From Brevundimonas vesicularis NBRC 12165 (GTDB taxonomy: Bacteria; Pseudomonadota; Alphaproteobacteria; Caulobacterales; Caulobacteraceae), in NCBI RefSeq assembly GCF_001592205.1, contig NZ_BCWM01000009.1, forward strand, positions 1 through 64,000: a stretch of DNA of 64,000 nt, in the 5' to 3' direction. Under the pieces are notes generated by a model. It was given only the letters and a program-made list of their open reading frames with translations, had not been told where the DNA came from and ran no database searches. Shown piece after piece: positions 47,679 to 55,263 of this stretch; within the stretch, counting starts at the first letter, position 1; each line of letters opens with the position of its first letter. A program made the translations under genes and the position numbers.

Positions 47679-49009
47679 TGGAGTTTGCCCGCCCCACTGC
47701 CGTCGCCCTGATCGAGGACGACGCCGATTTCCGCCATGCCTTGGTCGAGCGCCTGACCTTGGAAGGTTACGACGTCCGCCCTTTTCCGGGGGCCGAACCT
47801 GCATTGAGAGCGATCGACGCCGATTTCCCGGGCGTTGTGATCACCGACCTGCGGATGCCCGGCCTTGATGGCCGCCAGTTGCTCAGCCGCCTGCAGGCAT
47901 TGGACGCGGCCCTGCCGATCATCATGATCACTGGCCATGGCGATATCGCCGACGCCGTCGCAGCGATGAAGGACGGCGCCTACGACTTTGTCGCCAAGCC
48001 CTTTCCGTTTGAGCGCCTTCAAGACAGCTTGAACCGCGCGCTGGAAAAACGCGGCCTGGTGCTGGAAAACCGTCGCTTGCTGGCTATGGCCTCGGACAGC
48101 GGACAGGAACTTCCCCTGGCGGGATCATCTCGCGCCATCACCGCGCTCCGCGCCACCATCACTCAGATCGCCGACGCCCGGATGGACGTGCTGATCGAAG
48201 GCGAAACCGGGACAGGAAAGGAGGCCGTTGCGCGCGCCCTGCACAACGGCGGCCGGCGACGATTGGCGCCTTTCGTCGCCGTCAACTGTGGCGCGCTGCC
48301 CGACGGGCTGATCGAGAGCGAACTGTTTGGCCATGAACTCGGCGCCTTCGCCGGAGCCTTGCGCCGCCGAGTCGGGCACGTCGAACGAGCGCACAACGGC
48401 TCATTGTTTCTGGACGAGGTCGAGAGCATGCCTCTGGCCGTTCAGGTCAAGATTCTGCGTGTCCTAGAGGAACGCGAGGTCCATCCCATCGGAGCCAACG
48501 AGCCCCGCGCCTTGGATTTGCGTGTCATGGCGTCGTCAAAGATCGATTTGGGCGAGGCCGCTCGAGCCGGCGCCTTTCGCGAAGACCTCTATTACCGTCT
48601 GAACGTCGTGCGGCTCCGCGTACCGCCTCTGCGCGAACGGCGAGAAGACATTCCCCTGCTGTTCGCCCACTTCCTGCGTCGCGCTGCGGACCGCCACGGC
48701 GTCGACACCCCCTCTATAAGCGACAGCGTAAGACGCCTGTTGGTCGAGGCCGACTGGCCCGGCAATATCCGCGAACTGGCGCATTTCGCCGAACGGGTCG
48801 CCTTGTCGCTCGACGACACGATCCGCCCGCCCGATGAAGGCTTGAGCCTTCCCGACCGCGTCAACAGATTCGAAGCCGAACTGCTGCGCGACGCGCTACA
48901 GTCCCATCGTGGGTACATATCGGCAGTGCTCGCCGAAATGCAGGTTCCGAGAAAGACGCTGTACGACAAACTGCAGCGGCATGGCCTAAAGCCCGCTGAC
49001 TTCCGCTGA
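47675..49009 (+). CDS. dctD: response regulator DctD, NtrC family, with altered GAFTGA loop
   Basis: A 444-residue activator. The receiver domain has LIEDDADF, the acceptor Asp in VVITDLRMPG and the lysine in FVAKPFPFERL. The AAA+ domain has Walker A GETGTGKE and Walker B GSLFLDEVESM. A Fis-type helix-turn-helix ends the chain (YISAVLAEMQVPRKTLYDKLQRHG). The sigma-54-contact loop reads GAFAGA (codons 48341-48358) instead of GAFTGA. Threonine in this loop is needed for sigma-54 activation in characterised members, so its replacement is notable. It should act at dctA, divergent from dctB. Confidence 0.92.
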   Translation: MMEFARPTAVALIEDDADFRHALVERLTLEGYDVRPFPGAEPALRAIDADFPGVVITDLRMPGLDGRQLLSRLQALDAALPIIMITGHGDIADAVAAMKDGAYDFVAKPFPFERLQDSLNRALEKRGLVLENRRLLAMASDSGQELPLAGSSRAITALRATITQIADARMDVLIEGETGTGKEAVARALHNGGRRRLAPFVAVNCGALPDGLIESELFGHELGAFAGALRRRVGHVERAHNGSLFLDEVESMPLAVQVKILRVLEEREVHPIGANEPRALDLRVMASSKIDLGEAARAGAFREDLYYRLNVVRLRVPPLRERREDIPLLFAHFLRRAADRHGVDTPSISDSVRRLLVEADWPGNIRELAHFAERVALSLDDTIRPPDEGLSLPDRVNRFEAELLRDALQSHRGYISAVLAEMQVPRKTLYDKLQRHGLKPADFR

Positions 49010-49045
49010 GAACGCCCGACAATCCTGGTTCAAAGCGGTGGCGTC

Positions 49046-49780
49046 TCAGCCTCTCTTCCTTCGAGCGGAAGAAATCTCGCTGCCTGCCCATCGGTCCCAC
49101 ATCTGGAAATACAGGCCGTAGTTGCCGTTGAAGCGTTTGTGGTGCGCGTCGTGGTGGGTGGCGGTGATCATCCAGCGCAGGGGGGCGCGTTTCAGCCAGG
49201 ACGCGGGCCAGACCTCCCGACCCGCATGATTCAGCACGGCCGTGGCGGTCATCAGAGTCAGCAGCGCCAGCGCTACGCCCCAATGAATGGGGATGAAGAG
49301 GGTCAGGGCCGGCAGGAACCAGGCTGTGGCGATCGCTTCGGCCGGATCGAAGGCGAAGGAGGCGAAGGCGCTGGGATCGCGCGACCGATGATGTTCGGCG
49401 TGGGCCCAGGGGAAGATGCGCGGGTGGTGCAGCCCGCGGTGGACCCAATAGTAGAAGGCGTCGTGGGCCAGCATGTAGACGATAAAGCTGACGGGCAGCC
49501 ACCACAGCGGCCAGGCATGGATGTCATTGTAGATCGCCGTCCCGCCGCGCTTCCAGAGTTCGATGACGAATGCGGCCGGCAAGCCGTAGATCGGGCAGGC
49601 GATCAGGGACGCTACGACTTCGGCGCGGATGCGTTTCGCCGCCGGCGGCCTGTGGTTCAGCTGACGCCCCCGTCCCGCTCCGCCCCACAGCAAGCCATGG
49701 GTCACGACGCCGACCAGCAGATAGCGCACGCCGATGATCAGGCTGAGCGCGAGGGTGGTGACGAACAGGTCCTTCAACAT
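49046..49780 (-). CDS. sterol desaturase / fatty acid hydroxylase family membrane protein (CrtG-like candidate)
   Basis: A 244-residue di-iron membrane hydroxylase. The three histidine clusters are clear: HDAFYYWVHRGLHH, WAHAEHHRS and ATHHDAHHKRFNGNYG, with about four hydrophobic helices. It flanks crtZ, transcribed away from it across 74 bases. In Brevundimonas SD212 the carotenoid 2,2'-hydroxylase CrtG is, as I recall, a member of this superfamily and lies in the same cluster, so CrtG is my leading guess. A lipid hydroxylase remains possible. The context argues for a role in pigment or membrane modification. Confidence 0.75.
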   Translation of the reverse strand: MLKDLFVTTLALSLIIGVRYLLVGVVTHGLLWGGAGRGRQLNHRPPAAKRIRAEVVASLIACPIYGLPAAFVIELWKRGGTAIYNDIHAWPLWWLPVSFIVYMLAHDAFYYWVHRGLHHPRIFPWAHAEHHRSRDPSAFASFAFDPAEAIATAWFLPALTLFIPIHWGVALALLTLMTATAVLNHAGREVWPASWLKRAPLRWMITATHHDAHHKRFNGNYGLYFQMWDRWAGSEISSARRKRG

Positions 49781-49854
49781 GGGCGCACAGACGGCGAAAC
49801 GTCGCGCCGGGTCAAGTCGTGACGCGCGGTCCGTAAAGCGCCTATGATGGGGTC

Positions 49855-50340
49855 ATGTCTTGGCCGACGATGATCCTGCTGTTCTTCGCCACCTTCCTGG
49901 GGATGGAGGTCTTCGCCTGGGCGATGCATCGCTATGTCATGCACGGCCTGCTGTGGACCTGGCACCGTAGCCACCATGAGCCGCACGACGACGTGCTGGA
50001 AAAGAACGACCTGTTCGCCGTGGTGTTCGCCGCCCCGGCCATCATCCTCGTCGCCTTGGGCCTGCATCTGTGGCCTTGGGCGCTGCCGATCGGCCTGGGC
50101 GTCACGGCCTATGGACTGGTCTATTTCTTCTTCCACGACGGGCTGGTGCATCGCCGGTTCCCGACGGGAATCGCTGGCCGCTCAGGGTTCTGGACGCGGC
50201 GCATTCAGGCCCACCGGCTGCATCACGCGGTGCGGACGCGTGAGGGCTGCGTGTCGTTCGGCTTCCTGTGGGTGCGGTCGGCGCGCGCGCTGAAGGCCGA
50301 ACTGTCTCAGAAGCGCGGCGCTTCCAGCAACGGCGCCTGA
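49855..50340 (+). CDS. crtZ: beta-carotene 3,3'-hydroxylase CrtZ
   Basis: A 161-residue di-iron hydroxylase that adds 3-OH groups to beta-ionone rings. All histidine motifs are visible: HRYVMHG, HRSHHEPHDD, FFHDGLVH and AHRLHHAV. Four hydrophobic segments. Length fits bacterial CrtZ. Its last 34 bases overlap the 3' end of the convergent idi gene, so the two messages are partly antisense. Confidence 0.96.
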   Translation: MSWPTMILLFFATFLGMEVFAWAMHRYVMHGLLWTWHRSHHEPHDDVLEKNDLFAVVFAAPAIILVALGLHLWPWALPIGLGVTAYGLVYFFFHDGLVHRRFPTGIAGRSGFWTRRIQAHRLHHAVRTREGCVSFGFLWVRSARALKAELSQKRGASSNGA

Positions 50341-51350
50341 GCCAGGGCGGCGAGGTCCGACGACCCGGTGCAGAAACAGGCCAGTCTCAGCTGAGCCGCC
50401 ATCAGATCCAGATGATCGACCACCGCCTCGGTCGAAGTCAGCGCCGCCTCCAGCACCCCGGCCGCCTGGCCGACCAGACAGGCGCCCAGCCGGATCGCGC
50501 GCGCCGCATCCAGCCCGTCGCGGATGCCGCCCGACCCGATCAGATCCAGTTCCGGCGCGGCCTGGGCGCAATCTAGCAGGCTGCGCGCCGTCGGTACGCC
50601 CCAGCCGGCGAAGGGCGCGGCCAGCGCTTCCGCCCGACCGCCCGTGGCTCGCGCGCCTTCGATCAGGCCCCAGTTGGTGCCCCCCGCCCCGGCCACGTCC
50701 AGCGCGACGACGCCCATGTCCGCCAGACGGCGCGCCACCGCGCCCGACAGGCCGGCGCCGGTCTCCTTGACGATCAGACGGCCCGGGAAAGCCTCCGCGA
50801 CCCGTTCGATGCCTCGCGCCACGCCACGCCAGTCGCGATCGCCCTCGGGCTGAACGCCTTCCTGCAAAGGGTTCAGATGCAGGATCAGGGCGTCGGCGCC
50901 GATCATCTCCATGGCCCGCCGCGCCTCGTCCACACCATAGCCCAACGCGAACTGCACGGCGCCCAGATTGGCCAGGATCATCGCATCCGGAGCCCGGCGT
51001 CGCAGATCCAGTCCTAGACCCAAACCGCCGTCCGTCTCCAGCGCCACACGCTGCGAGCCGACCGCCAGAACGACGCCTAGAGCCTGGGCGGCCTCCGCCA
51101 GCCGCGCATTGATCGCCTCGGCCCGCGACGGCCCGCCGGTCATCGAACTGATCAGGAACGGCAAGGCGATCGGTCGCCCCAGAAAGCGCGTCGCCAGATC
51201 GATCGCACCGTGATCGATATCCGGCAGGGCGTCGTGAACGAAACGGACGGCGTCGAGACCCGATGTCGTCTGGCTGAGGCCTCGCCCGGCCCGCACGTGG
51301 TCGATGTGTTCGTCCTTGCGCCGGATCAAGGCATCGGCGTCGGTGGACAT
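50307..51350 (-). CDS. fni: isopentenyl-diphosphate delta-isomerase, type 2 (FMN)
   Basis: A 347-residue flavoenzyme that interconverts IPP and DMAPP. Motifs of the type 2 family: RKDEHIDH at the start, FLISSMTGG, AVGSQRVALE, LHLNPLQEGVQPEGDRDW, VKETGAG and IGSGGIRDGLDAARAIRLGA. Start ATG 51350 has AGGAG about 11 bases upstream; extension to 51476 is not family-like. It diverges from crtE with a shared 109-base promoter region that contains a perfect palindrome over its own -10 box. Confidence 0.95.
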   Translation of the reverse strand: MSTDADALIRRKDEHIDHVRAGRGLSQTTSGLDAVRFVHDALPDIDHGAIDLATRFLGRPIALPFLISSMTGGPSRAEAINARLAEAAQALGVVLAVGSQRVALETDGGLGLGLDLRRRAPDAMILANLGAVQFALGYGVDEARRAMEMIGADALILHLNPLQEGVQPEGDRDWRGVARGIERVAEAFPGRLIVKETGAGLSGAVARRLADMGVVALDVAGAGGTNWGLIEGARATGGRAEALAAPFAGWGVPTARSLLDCAQAAPELDLIGSGGIRDGLDAARAIRLGACLVGQAAGVLEAALTSTEAVVDHLDLMAAQLRLACFCTGSSDLAALAQAPLLEAPRF

Positions 51351-51388
51351 CGCAAACGGCTCCTGGCGGGTTGCATCCGACGCGGTCG

Positions 51389-51430
51389 TGATGCCGTATG
51401 GCATCATAAAGGTTCGGCGCGTGGTCGCAA
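51389..51430 (-). promoter_or_regulatory. idi promoter with overlapping palindromic operator
   Basis: On the minus strand, TTGCGA (51430-51425), a 16-base spacer and TATGAT (51408-51403) form a good sigma-70 promoter for idi. TGATGCC-GTAT-GGCATCA (51389-51406) is a perfect 7-bp palindrome that overlaps the -10 box and probably the start site. The divergent crtE start is 54 bases away, so a bound regulator could affect both genes. Confidence 0.6.
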
Positions 51431-51459
51431 CGCGACGCCGGCGAGTATGGGAGATCTGT

Positions 51460-52356
51460 ATGGCGATCGTCGGCATCCGGCGCCAACCGCCCCTGGCGGA
51501 CGCATCGTGCGACCCCGACGATCTGCGTCTGCAGGTTCAGGCGCACCTGGCCGAGGTCGCGCCCGCGCATGGCGGCCTGCTGTCCACAGCGGCCCGCGAG
51601 GCCTTGCTGGGACAGGGAAAGCGGGTCCGGCCGGTGCTGGCCATGCTGGCGGCGGCGCATGTCGGCGGAGATCCGGAAGACGCCCTGGACTATGCCTGCG
51701 CGCTGGAGATGGTTCATGCCGCGTCGCTGGTTCTGGACGATCTGCCGTGCATGGACGACGCCTCGTTGCGTCGGGGCCAGCCGACCCTGCACCGTCGCCA
51801 CGGCGAGGATACGGCGGTTCTGGCGGCCGTGGCCCTGTTGAACCATGCGACGCGTTTGGTGCTGCGGACCCCGGCGCCGGCTGAAACGCGTCTGGCCGCC
51901 CTGGACCTTTTGACGCAGGCGATCGGATTCGACGGTTTGTCCGAGGGTCAGATGCGCGACCTGCGCGACGACGCGAGGGATCGCGACGAAACCGCCTTGC
52001 GCCAGATCAACGATCTGAAAACCGGCGCCCTGTTCGTGGCCACCGTGCGCGGCGGCGGTCTGCTCGGCGGCGGCGATGCGCAGGATCTGGCGCGGCTGTC
52101 GATTTTCGGCGAGGCGATCGGCTTCGCCTTCCAGCTCTGCGACGATCTGCTGGATGTCTGTTCGACCGTCGATGCGGTCGGCAAGGACGTGGGTCAGGAC
52201 GACGACACCACCACCTTCGTCGATCTGTGGGGCGAATGCCGGACTCGCGCGGCGGTGCGGCAATCCTTGGCCAAGGCGGTCGAGGCGGTTGGCCATGACA
52301 GCCCCCTGGCCCTCTACGTTCTGGACCTATTCCAGCAGGCCGAACTTGGGGTCTGA
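51460..52356 (+). CDS. crtE: geranylgeranyl diphosphate synthase CrtE
   Basis: A 298-residue trans-prenyltransferase that makes GGPP for carotenoids. First Asp-rich motif DDLPCMDD, second DDLLD, and GQGKRVRPVLAML near the N-terminus. ATG 51460 with GGGAGA upstream; a longer in-frame version to 51304 lies opposite idi and is not CrtE-like. First gene of a rightward unit with the ABC exporter genes. Confidence 0.95.
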   Translation: MAIVGIRRQPPLADASCDPDDLRLQVQAHLAEVAPAHGGLLSTAAREALLGQGKRVRPVLAMLAAAHVGGDPEDALDYACALEMVHAASLVLDDLPCMDDASLRRGQPTLHRRHGEDTAVLAAVALLNHATRLVLRTPAPAETRLAALDLLTQAIGFDGLSEGQMRDLRDDARDRDETALRQINDLKTGALFVATVRGGGLLGGGDAQDLARLSIFGEAIGFAFQLCDDLLDVCSTVDAVGKDVGQDDDTTTFVDLWGECRTRAAVRQSLAKAVEAVGHDSPLALYVLDLFQQAELGV

Positions 52357-53263
52357 GGTCACGCCGGCCTTGTCGCTGAGCGGGATCAATGCGGGCTACG
52401 ACGGCCGACCCGTGCTGCGTGACTTCAGCCTGAGCATCGCTGTGGGCGAGGTCTATGCCCTGCTCGGGGCGAACGGCGCGGGCAAGTCCACGGTGGCGCG
52501 TGTCGCCTCGGGTCTGCTGCCCGCGCAGCGCGGGCGTGTCGTCCTGGGCGAAGGCGGCGGACCACGCGGCCGCATCGGGTTTGCGCCGCAGGACAGCGCC
52601 CTATTCCCGGCCCTGTCGCCGCGCGAGAACGTCGATGTGACGGCGCGGCTATGCGGCGTGCCCAAGCGAGATCGCGGCGCCGCCGTGAACCGCGCGCTCG
52701 ACCTGACCGGCTGCGGCCCGCGCGCGGACCAGCCGGTGCGCACCCTGTCCGGCGGCTGGAAGCGGCGCGCCAACCTCAGCGCCGCCCTGGTCGGACAACC
52801 GCGCCTGCTGATCGCCGACGAACCGACGGAAGGGGTGGATGCGGCGACCCGAAGCGTCCTGTCCGTCGCCCTGAGCGAAACCGCAAAGGCGGGCGCCGGC
52901 TGTCTGCTGATCAGCCATGACGCCATCTTCGTCGCCGATACGGCCGACCGGATCGGTGTCCTGGCCCAAGGGCGACTTCTGGCGGAAGGCGCCCCGAACG
53001 CCCTGCTTCATCGCGCGTTCGGCTCAGCCCGGCTGCTCAGCATTCGCCTGACCCGACCCGCGTCGGATCCCGCCGCCCAATGGTTCGCCCAGGCGGGGCT
53101 GACCGCGTCCGAGGACGGGCTGGAGTGGCGGCGGCTTTGCGATGACGCGCTGGCCATCGCCCAGATGCTGGCCGCCGTCGTCGATGGCGAGGATGGCGAG
53201 GTCGCCGTGCGCCGCCCCGGCCTGGACGATCTGGTCGCACAGCTGTCGCAGACGCCGTCATGA
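52346..53263 (+). CDS. ABC transporter ATP-binding protein in the carotenoid cluster
   Basis: A cytoplasmic ABC ATPase of about 305 residues: Walker A LLGANGAGKSTVARVASGLL, Q-loop APQDSALFP, signature RTLSGGWKRRANLSAAL, Walker B LLIADEPTEGVD and H-loop LLISHDA. The family is the DrrA/NodI-type exporters. No ATG fits; TTG 52346, overlapping the end of crtE, or TTG 52370 are the candidates. It overlaps the permease gene by four bases. Embedding behind crtE suggests export or placement of a carotenoid or isoprenoid-linked lipid. Confidence 0.88.
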   Translation: MGSEVTPALSLSGINAGYDGRPVLRDFSLSIAVGEVYALLGANGAGKSTVARVASGLLPAQRGRVVLGEGGGPRGRIGFAPQDSALFPALSPRENVDVTARLCGVPKRDRGAAVNRALDLTGCGPRADQPVRTLSGGWKRRANLSAALVGQPRLLIADEPTEGVDAATRSVLSVALSETAKAGAGCLLISHDAIFVADTADRIGVLAQGRLLAEGAPNALLHRAFGSARLLSIRLTRPASDPAAQWFAQAGLTASEDGLEWRRLCDDALAIAQMLAAVVDGEDGEVAVRRPGLDDLVAQLSQTPS

Positions 53264-54327
53264 TGGCGGTGGCGGGCGCCTGGGCGAGAGGGTTTTGGCG
53301 CGACCGCGCCGGCGTGATCCTGACCCTACTGTTGCCACCCCTGGTCTATCTGCTGTTCGCAGCGATCTTCGGCGCGGGCGCGCGCGGCGACATCGACACC
53401 ACCGTCGTGCTGCACGACGCGTCGCGCACGCCCGCGACGGCAGCGATCCGCGAGGCGGTGTCGAAGGACATAGGCGATCGTCTTCGTGTCGTCGACGATC
53501 GCGAGGCCTTCGACCGCGCCGTCATCGACGGTCGCGCTGACGCGGGCATACTGATCCGTCCCTCGACGCAGGGACCGCCGAAGCTGGTGATCTTTTCCGC
53601 CGCCGGCAGGGATGTGGCGGCGTCGGCGCTTCAGGCGCGGCTGGAGCCGATGGCCGCCGCGCTGTCGGGTCAGGGCGCACGACCCGCACCGCGCGTTCAA
53701 ACCCTGCAGATCGGTCCCCAGGGTGATGTGCAGGCGACCTATTATGCGGGCGCGGTCAGCGTCATGTTCGTCTTCTTCGCCGCCATGCACGGGGCCATGG
53801 GCGGGCTTGACGAGCGGCGATCCGGTCTTCAGTCACGCCTGGCCCTGGCGCGCGGCGGCCTTGCGCCCATCCTTGGCGGGCGGGCCGTCTGGCTGACTGC
53901 TGTGGGCCTGATGCAGTCGGCGGCTGTCTTCGTCGCCGCCTGGGTCAAGTTGCCTGACCTGGCCCCCTGGCAGATGGCGGCGACGGCGGTCACCGCCTTT
54001 GCGGTCGGCTCCTGCGCCGCCGGTCTGGCCCTGGCTCTGACAGCAGCGTGTCGATCGCGCGAACAGGCCCAGCCGTTGACGACCTTCGTCGTCCTGCTTC
54101 TGGCCGCTCTGGGGGGATCGATGGCGCCGCGCTTTTTGATGCCCGAGGCCTTCCGCGATCTCGGCTGGATTACGCCCCACGCCTGGGCCATCGAGGCCTA
54201 TCAGGCCGTGATCTGGCGCGGCGAGTTCACCTCGACCGTCATCGCAGCCTGGGCGGTCATGGCCGGTCTTGGCGCAGGGGGTCTCGTGGTCGCCCTGATG
54301 TTGGAGAGGCGGCGCGCGGCTCGCTGA
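53260..54327 (+). CDS. ABC-2 type permease in the carotenoid cluster
   Basis: A 355-residue permease of the ABC-2 family. One N-terminal helix (VILTLLLPPLVYLLFAAIFG), a periplasmic domain of about 130 residues, then five helices near the C-terminus, with ITPHAWAIEAYQAVIWRG typical of YhgE/DrrB-type exporters. It is coupled to the ATPase by ATGA and ends three bases before the convergent crtB stop. The substrate is unknown; location argues for a carotenoid-related lipid. Confidence 0.88.
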   Translation: MMAVAGAWARGFWRDRAGVILTLLLPPLVYLLFAAIFGAGARGDIDTTVVLHDASRTPATAAIREAVSKDIGDRLRVVDDREAFDRAVIDGRADAGILIRPSTQGPPKLVIFSAAGRDVAASALQARLEPMAAALSGQGARPAPRVQTLQIGPQGDVQATYYAGAVSVMFVFFAAMHGAMGGLDERRSGLQSRLALARGGLAPILGGRAVWLTAVGLMQSAAVFVAAWVKLPDLAPWQMAATAVTAFAVGSCAAGLALALTAACRSREQAQPLTTFVVLLLAALGGSMAPRFLMPEAFRDLGWITPHAWAIEAYQAVIWRGEFTSTVIAAWAVMAGLGAGGLVVALMLERRRAAR

Positions 54328-54330
54328 TCG

Positions 54331-55263
54331 TCAGACGTGGGTCCACAGCGCCGGGCGCGGCGGCGGCTCGCGCCAAGCGTCCAGCGTCTTGCACCACAGG
54401 GCGATCAGACCACCCCGCCCCAACAGCATCAGCTTGCCCGCCTTGTCGACCGACGTCCGTCCGTCCCAGGCGCTCACGCCGGCGCGCGACACATGGCGGC
54501 CGATCGAACGATAGACGCCGCGCGCCGTAGCGATGGCCCAGGCCGAGCGCGGGTTCAGATCGCGCAAACCCCACCGGGCCGAGGCGTAGAAGGGTTCGGC
54601 CGCCGCGACCAGGCGCTGGGCCGTGCGCGCCACGGCGGCGCGGTGCTGGGGCTGATCGACCTGATCGCGCGGCACGCCCGCCTCGTCCAGCCAGGCACCG
54701 GGCAGATAGACCCGTCCACCCTTAGCATCCTCGACCACGTCGCGAGCGATGTTCGTCAGCTGGAACGCGAGCCCCAAATCTTGAGCGCGTCGCAAGGTCG
54801 GCGCATCGTCCACCCCCATGATCCGCGCCATCATCACCCCGACGACGCCGGCGACGTGATAGGCATAGTCCAGCGTGTCCTCCAACGTATCGTAACGCCG
54901 GCCGACCACGTCCATCTCGAACCCCTGCAACAGGTCCATCGCTTCGTCAGCCGGAATGCCATGACGCATGGCCACGCGTTGGAAGGCGGTGAAGACCGGG
55001 TCCGTCTGCGGCTCACCGGCCAGGGCGGCGGCGGTGCGCAAACGCAGTTCGTCTAGTTTCTCGCCGGCCAGCACCGGATCGATACCAACCGCGCCGTGGC
55101 CCAACACCTGTCCGTCGATCTCGTCGTCGCAGTGCCGGCACCAGGAATACAACATCCAGGCGTCATCCCGGATCGCCGCCGGAAAAAGGCGCGCAGCGGC
55201 GGCGAAGCTCTTGGACCCCTGCTCCATCGACTGGCGGCTGTGATCCAGGACGGCGTCAGTCAT
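54331..55263 (-). CDS. crtB: phytoene synthase CrtB
   Basis: A 310-residue head-to-head condensing enzyme, two GGPP to phytoene. The first Asp-rich motif is in LYSWCRHCDDEIDG and the second in LTNIARDVVEDAKGGRVYLPGAWL. YDTLEDTLDYAYHVAGVVGVMMARIMG is the helix between them. Last gene of the crtY-crtI-crtB unit, coupled to crtI by a four-base overlap. Confidence 0.97.
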   Translation of the reverse strand: MTDAVLDHSRQSMEQGSKSFAAAARLFPAAIRDDAWMLYSWCRHCDDEIDGQVLGHGAVGIDPVLAGEKLDELRLRTAAALAGEPQTDPVFTAFQRVAMRHGIPADEAMDLLQGFEMDVVGRRYDTLEDTLDYAYHVAGVVGVMMARIMGVDDAPTLRRAQDLGLAFQLTNIARDVVEDAKGGRVYLPGAWLDEAGVPRDQVDQPQHRAAVARTAQRLVAAAEPFYASARWGLRDLNPRSAWAIATARGVYRSIGRHVSRAGVSAWDGRTSVDKAGKLMLLGRGGLIALWCKTLDAWREPPPRPALWTHV

